Shown: positions 50,373 through 58,046 of the stretch, one piece after another
Layout: every line of letters starts with the position of its first letter
Numbering within the stretch: the first letter of the stretch is position 1
Source of the DNA: an uncultured Oscillospiraceae bacterium
GTDB taxonomy: Bacteria > Bacillota > Clostridia > Oscillospirales > Oscillospiraceae
Direction: 5' to 3'
DNA length: 64,000 nucleotides
Assembly (NCBI GenBank): GCA_934589525.1
Contig: CAKTOB010000014.1
Coordinates: forward strand, 1 to 64,000
Notes under the pieces: generated by a model
Database searches by the model: none
Told to the model about the DNA's origin: nothing
What the model saw: the letters and a program-made list of their open reading frames with translations, nothing else
Translations under genes and position numbers: made by a program

Positions 50373-51410
50373 ATGAAGGTTATTCTTGATGCCATGGGCG
50401 GCGACCTGGCCCCGGAAGCGGCGGTGCTGGGGGCGCTGGATGCCAACCGGGATTTTGGTGCCGAAGTAACATTGGTAGGCAAAAGTGAGGAAATTCTGGA
50501 AATTCTCCGGAAGTCCGGCTGCAACAATCTGCCCGAGGGCATGGAGATCGCCGGGGCGGAGGACGTGGTGGATATGCACGACGACCCCGGCAAGGTGATC
50601 CACCAGCGGAAGAACTCTTCCATGGTGATCGGTCTGCGGATGCTGGCCCAGGGGCAGGGGGATGCCTTTGTGTCCGCCGGTTCCACCGGGGCTTTGCTTA
50701 CCGGGGCCACATTGCTTGTAAAGCGGGTCAAGGGCATTCGCCGGGCCTCCATGGGGCCTTCCATGCCCAATAAAAAGGGCGGCAATACGGTGATCGTAGA
50801 CTGCGGTGCCAACGCCGAGTGTACCCCGGAATTTCTGCTGCAATTCGGCCTGGTGGGCTCGGCCTACGCCAAGAAGCGCCTGGGGGTGGAGAATCCCAAG
50901 GTGGGTCTTCTCAACATCGGCACCGAGGACTCCAAGGGCACCCAGCTGCAAAAGGATGCCTACGCCTTGCTGACGGAGGCAAGCCAAAAGGGCCTTTTGA
51001 ACTTTGTAGGAAACGTAGAGGCCAGAGACGTGCCTCTGGGGGCCGTGGACGTGGTGGTCTGCGACGGATTTTCCGGCAATGTGCTGCTCAAGTCCATTGA
51101 AGGCACCGCCATGTTTGTGGGCAGCCTCATGAAGAAAATGTTCAAGAAAAACGCCCTTTCAAAGCTTGGCTACCTCCTTTGCTCCTCCGGAGTGAAGGAC
51201 ATGATGAAGCTGCTGGACTATCACGAGATCGGCGGCACCCAGCTTCTGGGCATTCAGAAGCCGGTCATCAAGGCCCACGGCGCTTCCGACCGGCTGGCCT
51301 TCCGCAATGCCATCCGGCAGGCCCTGGAGGCGGCGGAAAACGACATTACCCCGGAGCTGGAAGAGGCCCTGGCCCTTCTGGCAAAATCAAAGGAGCAAAC
51401 AGATGATTAA
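50373..51410 (+). CDS. plsX: Phosphate acyltransferase PlsX
   Basis: 345 residues. Converts acyl-ACP to acyl-phosphate for phospholipid synthesis at the membrane. Motifs: KVILDAMGGDLAPEAAVLGA, FVSAGSTGALLTGATL, VDCGANAECTPEFLLQFG, GLLNIGTEDSKG and VVVCDGFSGNVLLK. It overlaps the rnc start by eight bases. The acyl-carrier-protein gene often found between plsX and rnc is absent here. Confidence 0.96.
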   Translation: MKVILDAMGGDLAPEAAVLGALDANRDFGAEVTLVGKSEEILEILRKSGCNNLPEGMEIAGAEDVVDMHDDPGKVIHQRKNSSMVIGLRMLAQGQGDAFVSAGSTGALLTGATLLVKRVKGIRRASMGPSMPNKKGGNTVIVDCGANAECTPEFLLQFGLVGSAYAKKRLGVENPKVGLLNIGTEDSKGTQLQKDAYALLTEASQKGLLNFVGNVEARDVPLGAVDVVVCDGFSGNVLLKSIEGTAMFVGSLMKKMFKKNALSKLGYLLCSSGVKDMMKLLDYHEIGGTQLLGIQKPVIKAHGASDRLAFRNAIRQALEAAENDITPELEEALALLAKSKEQTDD

Positions 51411-52086
51411 GGATCTGGAAGAAGAAATCGGCTATCATTTTAAAAATATTTCTCTGCTGCAAAATGCCCTGACCCACTCCTCCTATGCCAACGAGCGTTG
51501 GCACAACAGCCTGCTGAGCAACGAGCGGCTGGAGTTTCTGGGCGACAGCATTTTGGGCATGCTGGTGGCGGAGTACCTGTTCCGCAATTTCCCGGACCGC
51601 CCCGAAGGGGAGCTGACCCGGATGCGGGCGGACATGGTCTGCGAGAAGACCCTGGCCGGGGTGGCGGAAAAAATCCACCTGGGCCAGCATCTGCTCCTGG
51701 GCCACGGCGAGGAACAGGGCGGCGGGCGGAGCCGGGAGTCCATCCTGGCCGACGCTGTAGAGTCCGTCATTGCCGCCAGCTTCCTAGACGGCGGCATGGA
51801 GGCGGCGCTGCACTTTATCAAAACCTTCATCCTGGTGGAGGTCCCCGTAAGCCAGCTGCACAACATGGATTACAAGACCAAGCTCCAGGAGCTGGTCCAG
51901 CAGAAAAAGAACCAGGTGCTCTCCTACAACCTGCTCTCCGAAACCGGCCCGGACCATGACAAGCACTTTGAGGTCTGCGTGGCCCTCAACGGCAAAGAAG
52001 TAGGCCGCGGCGAAGGCCGCAGCAAAAAGCGCGCCGAACAGGAAGCCGCCCGCCTGGCCATCACCAGACTCTTCCCCAAGGCATAA
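51403..52086 (+). CDS. rnc: Ribonuclease III
   Basis: 227 residues. Cleaves double-stranded RNA, including rRNA precursors. The catalytic domain has NERLEFLGDSILGMLVAEYL (signature with metal-binding Glu and Asp) and ILADAVESVIAASFLDGG. The dsRNA-binding domain covers about 155-225 (DYKTKLQELVQQKKN; GRSKKRAEQEAARLA). ATG 51403 lies inside the end of plsX with AAAGGAG upstream. Confidence 0.96.
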   Translation: MIKDLEEEIGYHFKNISLLQNALTHSSYANERWHNSLLSNERLEFLGDSILGMLVAEYLFRNFPDRPEGELTRMRADMVCEKTLAGVAEKIHLGQHLLLGHGEEQGGGRSRESILADAVESVIAASFLDGGMEAALHFIKTFILVEVPVSQLHNMDYKTKLQELVQQKKNQVLSYNLLSETGPDHDKHFEVCVALNGKEVGRGEGRSKKRAEQEAARLAITRLFPKA

Positions 52087-52092
52087 ACCAAA

Positions 52093-52120
52093 GCCCGCCG
52101 CAAAAATGCGGCGGGGTTTG
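52093..52120 (+). terminator. Hairpin after rnc
   Basis: CCCGCCGC (52094-52101) pairs with GCGGCGGG (52108-52115), followed by GTTTGCGTTT. A strong stem but a poor T run. Confidence 0.6.
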
Positions 52121-52125
52121 CGTTT

Positions 52126-52490
52126 CGGATACAACCCGTGCGATTGAATGGTACTACGCAATGTAGCGGCGGCAACCTGCCGCCATATACCTTGTACATT
52201 TGAATTTGTACCAACCAACGCAAAAACGTATGTCATTCCGACCGAGCAGAGCGAGCGGAGGAATCTTCTCAAGTTGCAAAAATAACCTGCGTAAGGTAAA
52301 ACTTGCTACTTGAGTAGATCCCTCCGCTCGTTTCACTCGGTCGGGATGACATGCGGGGGGTGGTTCCGTTTTGCCCGCACGGGTTATATTCGGGACGTTG
52401 CATGGCGATGAATCATCGCCGCTACATTGTGTGGTACCATTCAACCGCACAGGTTGTATTTGCAACGTGGCGGGCGGCAGATTGCCGATA
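52126..52490. repeat. Short repeat units in direct and inverted orientation
   Basis: A unit of the form GGTACCATTC-x-CCGCACGGGTTGTATTCG occurs inverted at 52126-52156, partly at 52362-52394 and fully at 52431-52490. A further partial unit lies at 52567-52610 and a related one at 15576-15640. They flank the palindromic element at 52230. No coding potential seen. Confidence 0.6.
52230..52352. repeat. Long palindromic element with arms of about 34 bases
   Basis: The left arm starts ATGTCATTCCGACCGAG and continues CGAGCGGAGGAATC. The right arm reads GATCCCTCCGCTCG, then CTCGGTCGGGATGACAT, its near-perfect complement. About 50 bases of loop lie between. It looks like a miniature inverted-repeat element inserted among the other repeats. 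Confidence 0.72.
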
Positions 52491-52604
52491 AATGAATGTG
52501 TGATTGCCACTGGCAATCAATGGTTTTTGATTCGCTGCGCGGAGCACCACCCCTACGGACTCGTCGGTGCGTGATTCCGTTCATCCGCACGGGTTGTATT
52601 CGCT

Positions 52605-52738
52605 ACGTTCCCGGAACGGCACATAGGCCGTTCCCTACGGTTTCGCTGGTTGGTTTATTTTTGAACCAACGTGTTTCAAAGCGCATACGTTCGTTGCTCA
52701 ATAATTGTCAATTGTCAATTGTCCATTGTCAATTATAA
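52605..52738. repeat. Three-hairpin dispersed repeat, copy 2
   Basis: Same order as 34426-34540: hairpin 1 GGAACGG/CCGTTCC (52613-52619, 52628-52634), hairpin 2 GTTGGTT/AACCAAC (52649-52655, 52664-52670), hairpin 3 around ACGTGTTTC and CATACGT. It ends in tandem ATTGTCA-type units (52702-52736). Lies 3' of the minus-strand beta-helix lipoprotein gene. Confidence 0.75.
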
Positions 52739-52775
52739 AAAGGCGGCTGCCGCAATTTCGTTTTGCGGCAGCCCC
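52738..52775 (-). terminator. Terminator of the beta-helix lipoprotein gene
   Basis: Top-strand GGCTGCCGCAA (52745-52755) pairs with TTGCGGCAGCC (52763-52773). Reading minus, a TTTTT run follows shortly after the stem. Confidence 0.82.
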
Positions 52776-52785
52776 TTTTATGTAT

Positions 52786-54474
52786 TTACTTGGTATATTC
52801 CAGATAGTCCTCTCCGGGGATGTTTGCGCCGTCAAAGGTCAGGTCGGTGCAGCCGGAGACATTGTAGATGTAGCCGCCGTATTCCTCCCCCAGGTCCCGG
52901 AAGGTATTGTTGGTCATGTCTACCTTCTGGCACTGGTTCAGGGAGATGCCGCCGTAGGAGCATTCGTAGATCTCATTGCCGCTCAGGGCCATGTTCACGC
53001 ACTGGTAGCCCTGGACGCCGATGGTGCCGCAGCCGAAGAGGCCGGTGTTTTCCACGGTTACGTTGGTGCAGCGCTGCAGGTCCAGCACGCCGCCGGCGCA
53101 GTAGCCGGGCTCCTTGGTGTGGCCCAGGGTCAGATCCTTAACGGTGAGGTTGGTGCAGCCCTCGAAGCACAGCACCTGGGCGTATCGGGGCACGGCACTG
53201 ATGACGTTGGCACCCTTGCCGTCCTTGCCCCGGATGGTCAGGTTGTCCAGGTTCCGGATGTTCAGCTGGGGGCCGTCATAGGGGTCAGACCAGTCGTAGT
53301 TTTCGCCGCCGGTCATGTTCTTGTAGCCGGTGGCGGTGCTGAGGTCCAGCATGGGGGCATCAATGATGATCTCCCGGTTGGAACCCAGTGCCGCCAAAAA
53401 TTCATCCACGGTGGTCACGGTGACGGTTTCCTGCTCCGCGGTGGAAACGGTGGTCTCCTGCCGCAGCTGGCCGAAAGCCTTTACCATATCTTCCTCGGTG
53501 AGGTTCTGCCCAGTGGCAGCATCGGAGAAGATGGAGAGATCATCCGCCTGGAGCCAGTTCCAGCCCTGGTTTCCCTGGCCGGTGCAGCCGTCAAGAACCA
53601 CCTGGTTGCTGCCAAAGTTCGAGTAAACATCAAATGCAGTGTTTTCCATATGGTTGTTTTCAAAGCTGCACCGGGTAATGGTGGCATCATGGCACAGTGA
53701 GAACAGGTTGTAGGTTTTGTTATCTTTGAAAGATGTATCGGTGACCGTCAGATCCGAACCGTCCCAGGCCGCCAGGACAGCACTGGCCACCATTTCCGAG
53801 TTGATGCCCTTGCCGATGTCCCGGAGGGTGCAGTTCTTGATCTGGCAGCCCTCCACAAAGTCCAGGTTCAGGCCATAGACAGAGCATTCATAGATGTCGC
53901 AGCCCTCCAGGGTCAGCTCGGCGCAGTTATCCGCCCGCACGCCGATGGCGCCGCAGCCAAAGAGGCCCAGGTCTTTCATGGTGACGTTGCTGCTGTTTGT
54001 CAGGTTGATGACGTTTCCCTCGCAGGGCTCCGCTCCGGGGACGTGACCGGCGGTAAAGCCCTCCAAGGTCACGTTTTCGCAGTTTTCAAAGGTCAGCACC
54101 GTGGCGGCTCTGGGGTTACTCTCCAGGGTGGTTTTTCCCTGGCCCGCACCACGGATGGTCACGTTGCTGACGTTGGAGATCACCAATTCGTAGCCCTCAT
54201 ACACGCTTTTCCAGCGGCAGAAAGAGTTGCCGGTCTGCAAATCGCCGTTGTCCGGCTCCAAGAGGATGGTCCCCTCCCCCAGCTCCACCGTGGCACCGGA
54301 GACGATGGCCCGGGCAAAGGCATTGGCCGAGGTGATGCCCTCGGTGCCTTCCGTCAGGCTTGCCACGGGGTGCTCATCCGGAATGGTCTCCGGGGTGTTG
54401 GGGCCGGCACAGCCTGCCAGCAGGGCCGCCGTCAGACAGGCACCGGCCAGGGTGTAAAAGAATCTTTTTTTCAT
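52786..54474 (-). CDS. Lipoprotein with two parallel beta-helix modules
   Basis: About 562 residues. The signal peptide ends in lipobox LAGC (FYTLAGACLTAALLAGC). Two right-handed parallel beta-helix modules follow. Each opens with a short conserved start (ITSANAFARAIVSGATVEL; VTVTTVDEFLAALGSNREI), then YEGYELVISNVSNVTIRG or YDGPQLNIRNLDNLTIRG, PRxAxVLxF, GH...G.C.G and LFGCG. The same module occurs twice in the ectodomain of the neighbouring BlaR1-like protein. ATG 54474 is chosen because GGGAGG lies just upstream; that site sits inside the end of the 50-codon gene before it. No enzyme active site recognised; likely a ligand- or partner-binding surface protein. Confidence 0.85.
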   Translation of the reverse strand: MKKRFFYTLAGACLTAALLAGCAGPNTPETIPDEHPVASLTEGTEGITSANAFARAIVSGATVELGEGTILLEPDNGDLQTGNSFCRWKSVYEGYELVISNVSNVTIRGAGQGKTTLESNPRAATVLTFENCENVTLEGFTAGHVPGAEPCEGNVINLTNSSNVTMKDLGLFGCGAIGVRADNCAELTLEGCDIYECSVYGLNLDFVEGCQIKNCTLRDIGKGINSEMVASAVLAAWDGSDLTVTDTSFKDNKTYNLFSLCHDATITRCSFENNHMENTAFDVYSNFGSNQVVLDGCTGQGNQGWNWLQADDLSIFSDAATGQNLTEEDMVKAFGQLRQETTVSTAEQETVTVTTVDEFLAALGSNREIIIDAPMLDLSTATGYKNMTGGENYDWSDPYDGPQLNIRNLDNLTIRGKDGKGANVISAVPRYAQVLCFEGCTNLTVKDLTLGHTKEPGYCAGGVLDLQRCTNVTVENTGLFGCGTIGVQGYQCVNMALSGNEIYECSYGGISLNQCQKVDMTNNTFRDLGEEYGGYIYNVSGCTDLTFDGANIPGEDYLEYTK

Positions 54475-54479
54475 GATGT

Positions 54480-54632
54480 TTACGCCTCCCATTGATTATT
54501 TTCGCAGATTTGTTCTCTGGTAAAAACAGGTAGCTCCCGGGCATCCGTGCGTTGGAGGGGTACTGCGCAGAACGCAAGCAGCAAAGACAGAATGCTGCCG
54601 CCCACAACCAATTTTTGTAAGAATTGCTTCAT
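54480..54632 (-). CDS. Small exported-peptide gene (50 residues)
   Basis: Not a known family. It starts MKQFLQKLVVGGSILSLLLA, a typical signal sequence (basic start, hydrophobic core to about residue 25), and ends with a polar tail (ELPVFTREQICENNQWEA). ATG 54632 follows AAAGGGG. Its TAA lies five bases before the lipoprotein ATG, and the lipoprotein's ribosome-binding site lies within its last codons, so the two are likely co-translated. It contains two Cys, one in the hydrophobic core. Possible secreted signal or small membrane protein; a decoy or leader role is also possible. Confidence 0.6.
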   Translation of the reverse strand: MKQFLQKLVVGGSILSLLLAFCAVPLQRTDARELPVFTREQICENNQWEA

Positions 54633-54667
54633 TTCTAGTTCCCCTTTCCTTTTATTTCCATAGTTTT

Positions 54668-54696
54668 ATTATACCAAACCGTTTCCGGTTTGTCAC
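54668..54696 (-). promoter_or_regulatory. Promoter with embedded palindrome for the peptide-lipoprotein unit
   Basis: Minus strand GTGACA (54696-54691), 17-base spacer, TATAAT (54673-54668). The spacer holds a perfect palindrome CAAACCG-N4-CGGTTTG (54675-54692), placed like a repressor operator. It does not match the TACA-N2-TGTA dyads at the blaI-like promoter. Confidence 0.65.
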
Positions 54697-54743
54697 TTCT
54701 CTTAACCGTTTATTAAGGATTTCCGGGAAAACTTATGGTATTT

Positions 54744-57494
54744 TTAGGAATTGTTCATGGCCCTTAGCTGTTCTTCCGTAATCGGCTGGCCGTTGCCGTC
54801 CAGGAAGAACTGGTCCGTTTCGTAATAGCCCAGCTCCACGGTATCCCGGAAGGTGCAGTTCGACAGCACGGGGCTTTCGCCCCGGATGGAGGCCAGGTAG
54901 GTAAAGGTATTTCCGGAGAAGGCTGTGTTCTGAAGGGTCAGCGCCCGGCAGGTTTCGGCTTTCAGCAGGAACAGTGCGGTGCAGTCCTCCACCTGTAAAT
55001 CCGTCAGGCTGATCTCCTGGCAGCCCACCAGGTCAAACAGCGGGGAATACAGAGAGCCTCCCGCATTGCTGATTTTCCGGAAGCGGCTGTCCTTCACGGT
55101 AAACCGGGCGCACATCCGCAGATACAGCCCGCCCTCGGAGCAGTCGTGGATGGTGCTGTTTTGAACCGTCACGTCCCGGGTCTCTATGGCAAGGATGCCG
55201 ATGGTGCCGCAGCCATAGAGGTCACAGCTGTCCACGCTTCCGTTGCTGCACCCATCCATTCGGATGACGTGGCCCGCACAGCTGCCCTGTTCCGGAGTAT
55301 GCCCCAGGGTCAGGCCCTGGACCTGGAAATCCCGGCAGTTCTCAAAATGCAAGACGTTGGCGTATCTGGGCTGGGTCACGACCTCCACATCCCCCTGGCC
55401 TACCAGCCGCACCCCATCCGCCTGAATGGTCAGCTCCCAGCCGTCAAAGGCTTCCGTCCACTGGTAGGAGCCCCCCAGGTTCGGCTCGCCATAGTCTTTT
55501 GCATAGGTCAAATCGTAGGTGCCCGGCTCTAAGGTAATGGTGGTGTTGGGGGCAATGGCCGCCAGAAGCTCATCGACGGTGGAGACCGTCACCTCCTGAG
55601 GCTCCACCGGCTCTTGGGGCTGTTCCGGTTCCGGCTCCAGGGTGGTTTCCACCGGAAGGGGTTCGGAATTGTCTGCCGCTTCCCACCGGGAGGTGGAAAT
55701 GTCCCGGAAATTGCAGCCCTCGATTTGGGTCTCCTGCTTGGTTTGCAGCATCTCCTGCTCAAAGCTGCAATTCTGCACGGTGTTATAGGCAAAAACCAGC
55801 TTGCCCTCCCCATCACCGGTTTCCAGCAGCCGGGAGGCCACACTGTTTTCAATCAGGCAGCTCTGCACCGTGGCCCCGGTGCAGCCTTTCAGTTCCACCA
55901 AAGCCCCAAGGCAGTTCATATCGTAAATATGGCAGCTGTCCACCAGTACCTCCGTAGAATTGTAAATGGTCAGGGCATTGTAGGTGCAGTCGTATAAATC
56001 GCTGCTGTGCACGGTCAGGTTTTTGCTGCCCTGAGCGGTGACGGCCACGGAGCCGCAGCCGAAAAGATAGAGGCTGCCGCCGTCTACCTGTCGGCAGTTT
56101 TCAAAATGCAGCACGCCCCCGCTGCAGTTCCCTTTCTGGGGGCTGTGGCCTACGGTCAGGTCCTGAAGCCAGAGATTGGAGCTGTTGCGGAAATACAGGA
56201 CGTTTGCGTATCTGGGAGCGGCCAGAATCTGGGTTTTCGTCCCGATTTCTCCCCGGATGGAGAGATTCTGCACATTATGGATCACCAGCTGATAGCCGTC
56301 AAACACCGGCTCCCAGCTGTAATAGGGACTTTTGGTGGGCTGGCCGTAGTCCGGGGCGTTTAAGAGGTTATAGTCCCCGGACCGGAGCCGCACATCCCGG
56401 TTGGGGCCGATGGCCCCCAGAAAGTCCTCCACATTGGAAACCGTCACCGTCTTTACAAGGTCCATGTCCGGCTGCCCCAGGTAATTGGCCCGAGGGAAGT
56501 GGAGCTGCTCCGGCCCCAGGAGCAGCCCCAGGGCCGTCAAAACCACTGCCGCACCCAGGCCCAAAAGGACACCCAGCTTGGTATTCCGGTAGCCCATAAT
56601 GGCCAGCAGCCGCCGCTTGAGATCCCGCTTTTCCGTGGAGAAAGTGGTGGCCCCGGCGGCAGCGGGCAGGGGATTCTGGGCCGCCATGGCAATGAGGGTC
56701 TCCCCGTAGGTCTGCTTCTCCGGGGCGCTCATGTGCCGGATGACCCACTCGTCACAGCTCAGCTCACAGGCCCTACCCAGCTCCCGGCGGATCACATAGG
56801 TCAGCGGGTTAAACCACTGAATGGAGAACACCGCCACGGAGAACCACTTGTAGATGATGTCGTTCCGGCGGAAATGCACCAGCTCGTGAAGGAGGATGTT
56901 TTGAAGCATTTCCTCGGTGTAGCTGCCCTCCGGCAGCAATATTTTAGGCTGCACGAGCCCCACCAGCATGGGGGATTCCAGATTTTTGGCCAGCAGTAGC
57001 CGGGGCTTTTGCCACAGGCCCTGAAACTGCCCGGCATTCTCCCACAGCAGTTCCCTGGTCACACTGCGCCGCGCCCGAACTACAAAGTTCCAGTAGCTCA
57101 GCACATACCAGCCGAAGGAAGCCACGGCCCCCGCCGCCCAGAGCATGGGCAGCAGCTTTTGAAAGGAAATTCGTCCCGGCTCTTTTTGAGAGGAACCGGC
57201 AGGGGACATGTCCGGCGCTACCGCCGCTTCCTGCACCGCCACTGTTTCTAAGGGATAGGTCTCCCGGGGAACCGTGGGCTCCGTAACGGCGGCTTTCTGG
57301 GCGGGCATCTGCCGGGGGGCCGTGGGCATGGCTCCCGGCAGGGGCACCAGGAACCGCAGCAGCACCACCAGCCAGGCATAATAGTAAAAGGTGTTGGACA
57401 GCTTTTTAAACACCAATCTTTTCCCCAGAAGCAGCAGCAGAGCCAGCACCGAGCCCCCCAGGGTCAGGGACAGAAATAGATTCCAGATATTCAT
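54744..57494 (-). CDS. BlaR1-like M56 metalloprotease with beta-helix sensor domain
   Basis: 916 residues. The N-terminal part is like BlaR1/MecR1: helices at about 6-25, 36-52, 112-137 and 306-326, and a cytoplasmic zinc-protease domain with HELVH (203-207) and the downstream ELGRACELSCDEWVI that supplies the third ligand. In BlaR1 the outer domain is a penicillin-binding sensor; here there is none. Instead residues about 345-640 and 672-905 form two right-handed beta-helix modules joined by a Glu/Pro-rich linker (EPEPEQPQEPVEP). Both share motifs with the lipoprotein downstream (YFDG/W, PRYANVLxF, GHxxxxGxC). It overlaps the blaI-like gene by four bases. Predicted to cleave or trigger cleavage of that repressor after sensing an unknown outer signal. 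Confidence 0.9.
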   Translation of the reverse strand: MNIWNLFLSLTLGGSVLALLLLLGKRLVFKKLSNTFYYYAWLVVLLRFLVPLPGAMPTAPRQMPAQKAAVTEPTVPRETYPLETVAVQEAAVAPDMSPAGSSQKEPGRISFQKLLPMLWAAGAVASFGWYVLSYWNFVVRARRSVTRELLWENAGQFQGLWQKPRLLLAKNLESPMLVGLVQPKILLPEGSYTEEMLQNILLHELVHFRRNDIIYKWFSVAVFSIQWFNPLTYVIRRELGRACELSCDEWVIRHMSAPEKQTYGETLIAMAAQNPLPAAAGATTFSTEKRDLKRRLLAIMGYRNTKLGVLLGLGAAVVLTALGLLLGPEQLHFPRANYLGQPDMDLVKTVTVSNVEDFLGAIGPNRDVRLRSGDYNLLNAPDYGQPTKSPYYSWEPVFDGYQLVIHNVQNLSIRGEIGTKTQILAAPRYANVLYFRNSSNLWLQDLTVGHSPQKGNCSGGVLHFENCRQVDGGSLYLFGCGSVAVTAQGSKNLTVHSSDLYDCTYNALTIYNSTEVLVDSCHIYDMNCLGALVELKGCTGATVQSCLIENSVASRLLETGDGEGKLVFAYNTVQNCSFEQEMLQTKQETQIEGCNFRDISTSRWEAADNSEPLPVETTLEPEPEQPQEPVEPQEVTVSTVDELLAAIAPNTTITLEPGTYDLTYAKDYGEPNLGGSYQWTEAFDGWELTIQADGVRLVGQGDVEVVTQPRYANVLHFENCRDFQVQGLTLGHTPEQGSCAGHVIRMDGCSNGSVDSCDLYGCGTIGILAIETRDVTVQNSTIHDCSEGGLYLRMCARFTVKDSRFRKISNAGGSLYSPLFDLVGCQEISLTDLQVEDCTALFLLKAETCRALTLQNTAFSGNTFTYLASIRGESPVLSNCTFRDTVELGYYETDQFFLDGNGQPITEEQLRAMNNS

Positions 57495-57865
57495 CGGTCG
57501 TCCTCCACATGAAACAGGTCCCGCAGCTCCTCCATGTCCTGCTCCGTCAGATCCTTGGAGCCAATAAGGGAGGCAACCAGTGCCTTGGCGCTGCCCCGGA
57601 ACAGCCGGTTTACCAGGCTGTCCGCCGCGGAGGCCGTGTATTCTTCCCGCCCCAGGGTGGGGGCGTAGAGGTAGACCCCCGCCTTGGACCTGGTAAGGGC
57701 CCCCTTTTCCGTCAGTCGGGCAATCAGGGTTTTAATGGTGGTGGCCTCCCAGCCGGTACCCTGGAGCCCCTGGCGGATCTCCGCCACGCTCAGGGGCCGC
57801 CCGGCCTCCCACAGAAGGTTCATGATCTCGTATTCCGAGTCGGTGATTTTTGGATGTTGTGCCAC
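57491..57865 (-). CDS. BlaI/MecI family repressor
   Basis: 124 residues. The winged helix-turn-helix (ITDSEYEIMNLLWEAGRPLS, AEIRQGL, WEATTIKTLIARLTEKG) is followed by a helical dimerisation tail, where BlaI and MecI are cleaved by their partner protease. First gene of the unit; its stop overlaps the protease start (ATGA). Two TACA-N2-TGTA-like dyads overlie its promoter, so it most likely represses its own operon. No beta-lactamase gene is nearby, so a resistance role is not supported. Confidence 0.94.
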   Translation of the reverse strand: MAQHPKITDSEYEIMNLLWEAGRPLSVAEIRQGLQGTGWEATTIKTLIARLTEKGALTRSKAGVYLYAPTLGREEYTASAADSLVNRLFRGSAKALVASLIGSKDLTEQDMEELRDLFHVEDDR

Positions 57866-57894
57866 ATATATCCCTCCTTCGTTCTTCTATTCTC

Positions 57895-57945
57895 TATATA
57901 CCACAGAAGACTACAGTTGTCAACCCATTAAGACTACATTTGTAG
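57895..57945 (-). promoter_or_regulatory. Promoter and BlaI-type operators of the blaI-blaR1-like unit
   Basis: Minus strand TTGACA (57923-57918), 17-base spacer, TATATA (57900-57895). Dyad 1 TACAGTTGTC (57912-57921) overlaps -35 with one mismatch; dyad 2 CTACATTTGTAG (57934-57945) is perfect. Both follow the TACA-N2-TGTA consensus of BlaI/MecI operators; centres are 23 bases apart. Confidence 0.8.
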
Positions 57946-58046
57946 CTTCTTAATAAAATCTTCCAAATCTTTAAAATGGCTCTTTTCTTTTGAAATCATA
58001 TCCTGTATAATAAGTCTATTCAAGATAATTTGAGGAGGAATCCCTT

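Noticed and set aside
52700..52738. Tandem ATTGTCA units as a CRISPR-like array
   Set aside because: Units are only seven or eight bases with no spacers.
54475..54492. Upstream start of the beta-helix lipoprotein
   Set aside because: No ribosome-binding site before 54492, and the signal peptide fits better from 54474.
57491..57865. Beta-lactam resistance regulator
   Set aside because: Although BlaI-like, no beta-lactamase or PBP2a gene is nearby and the partner lacks a penicillin-binding sensor.
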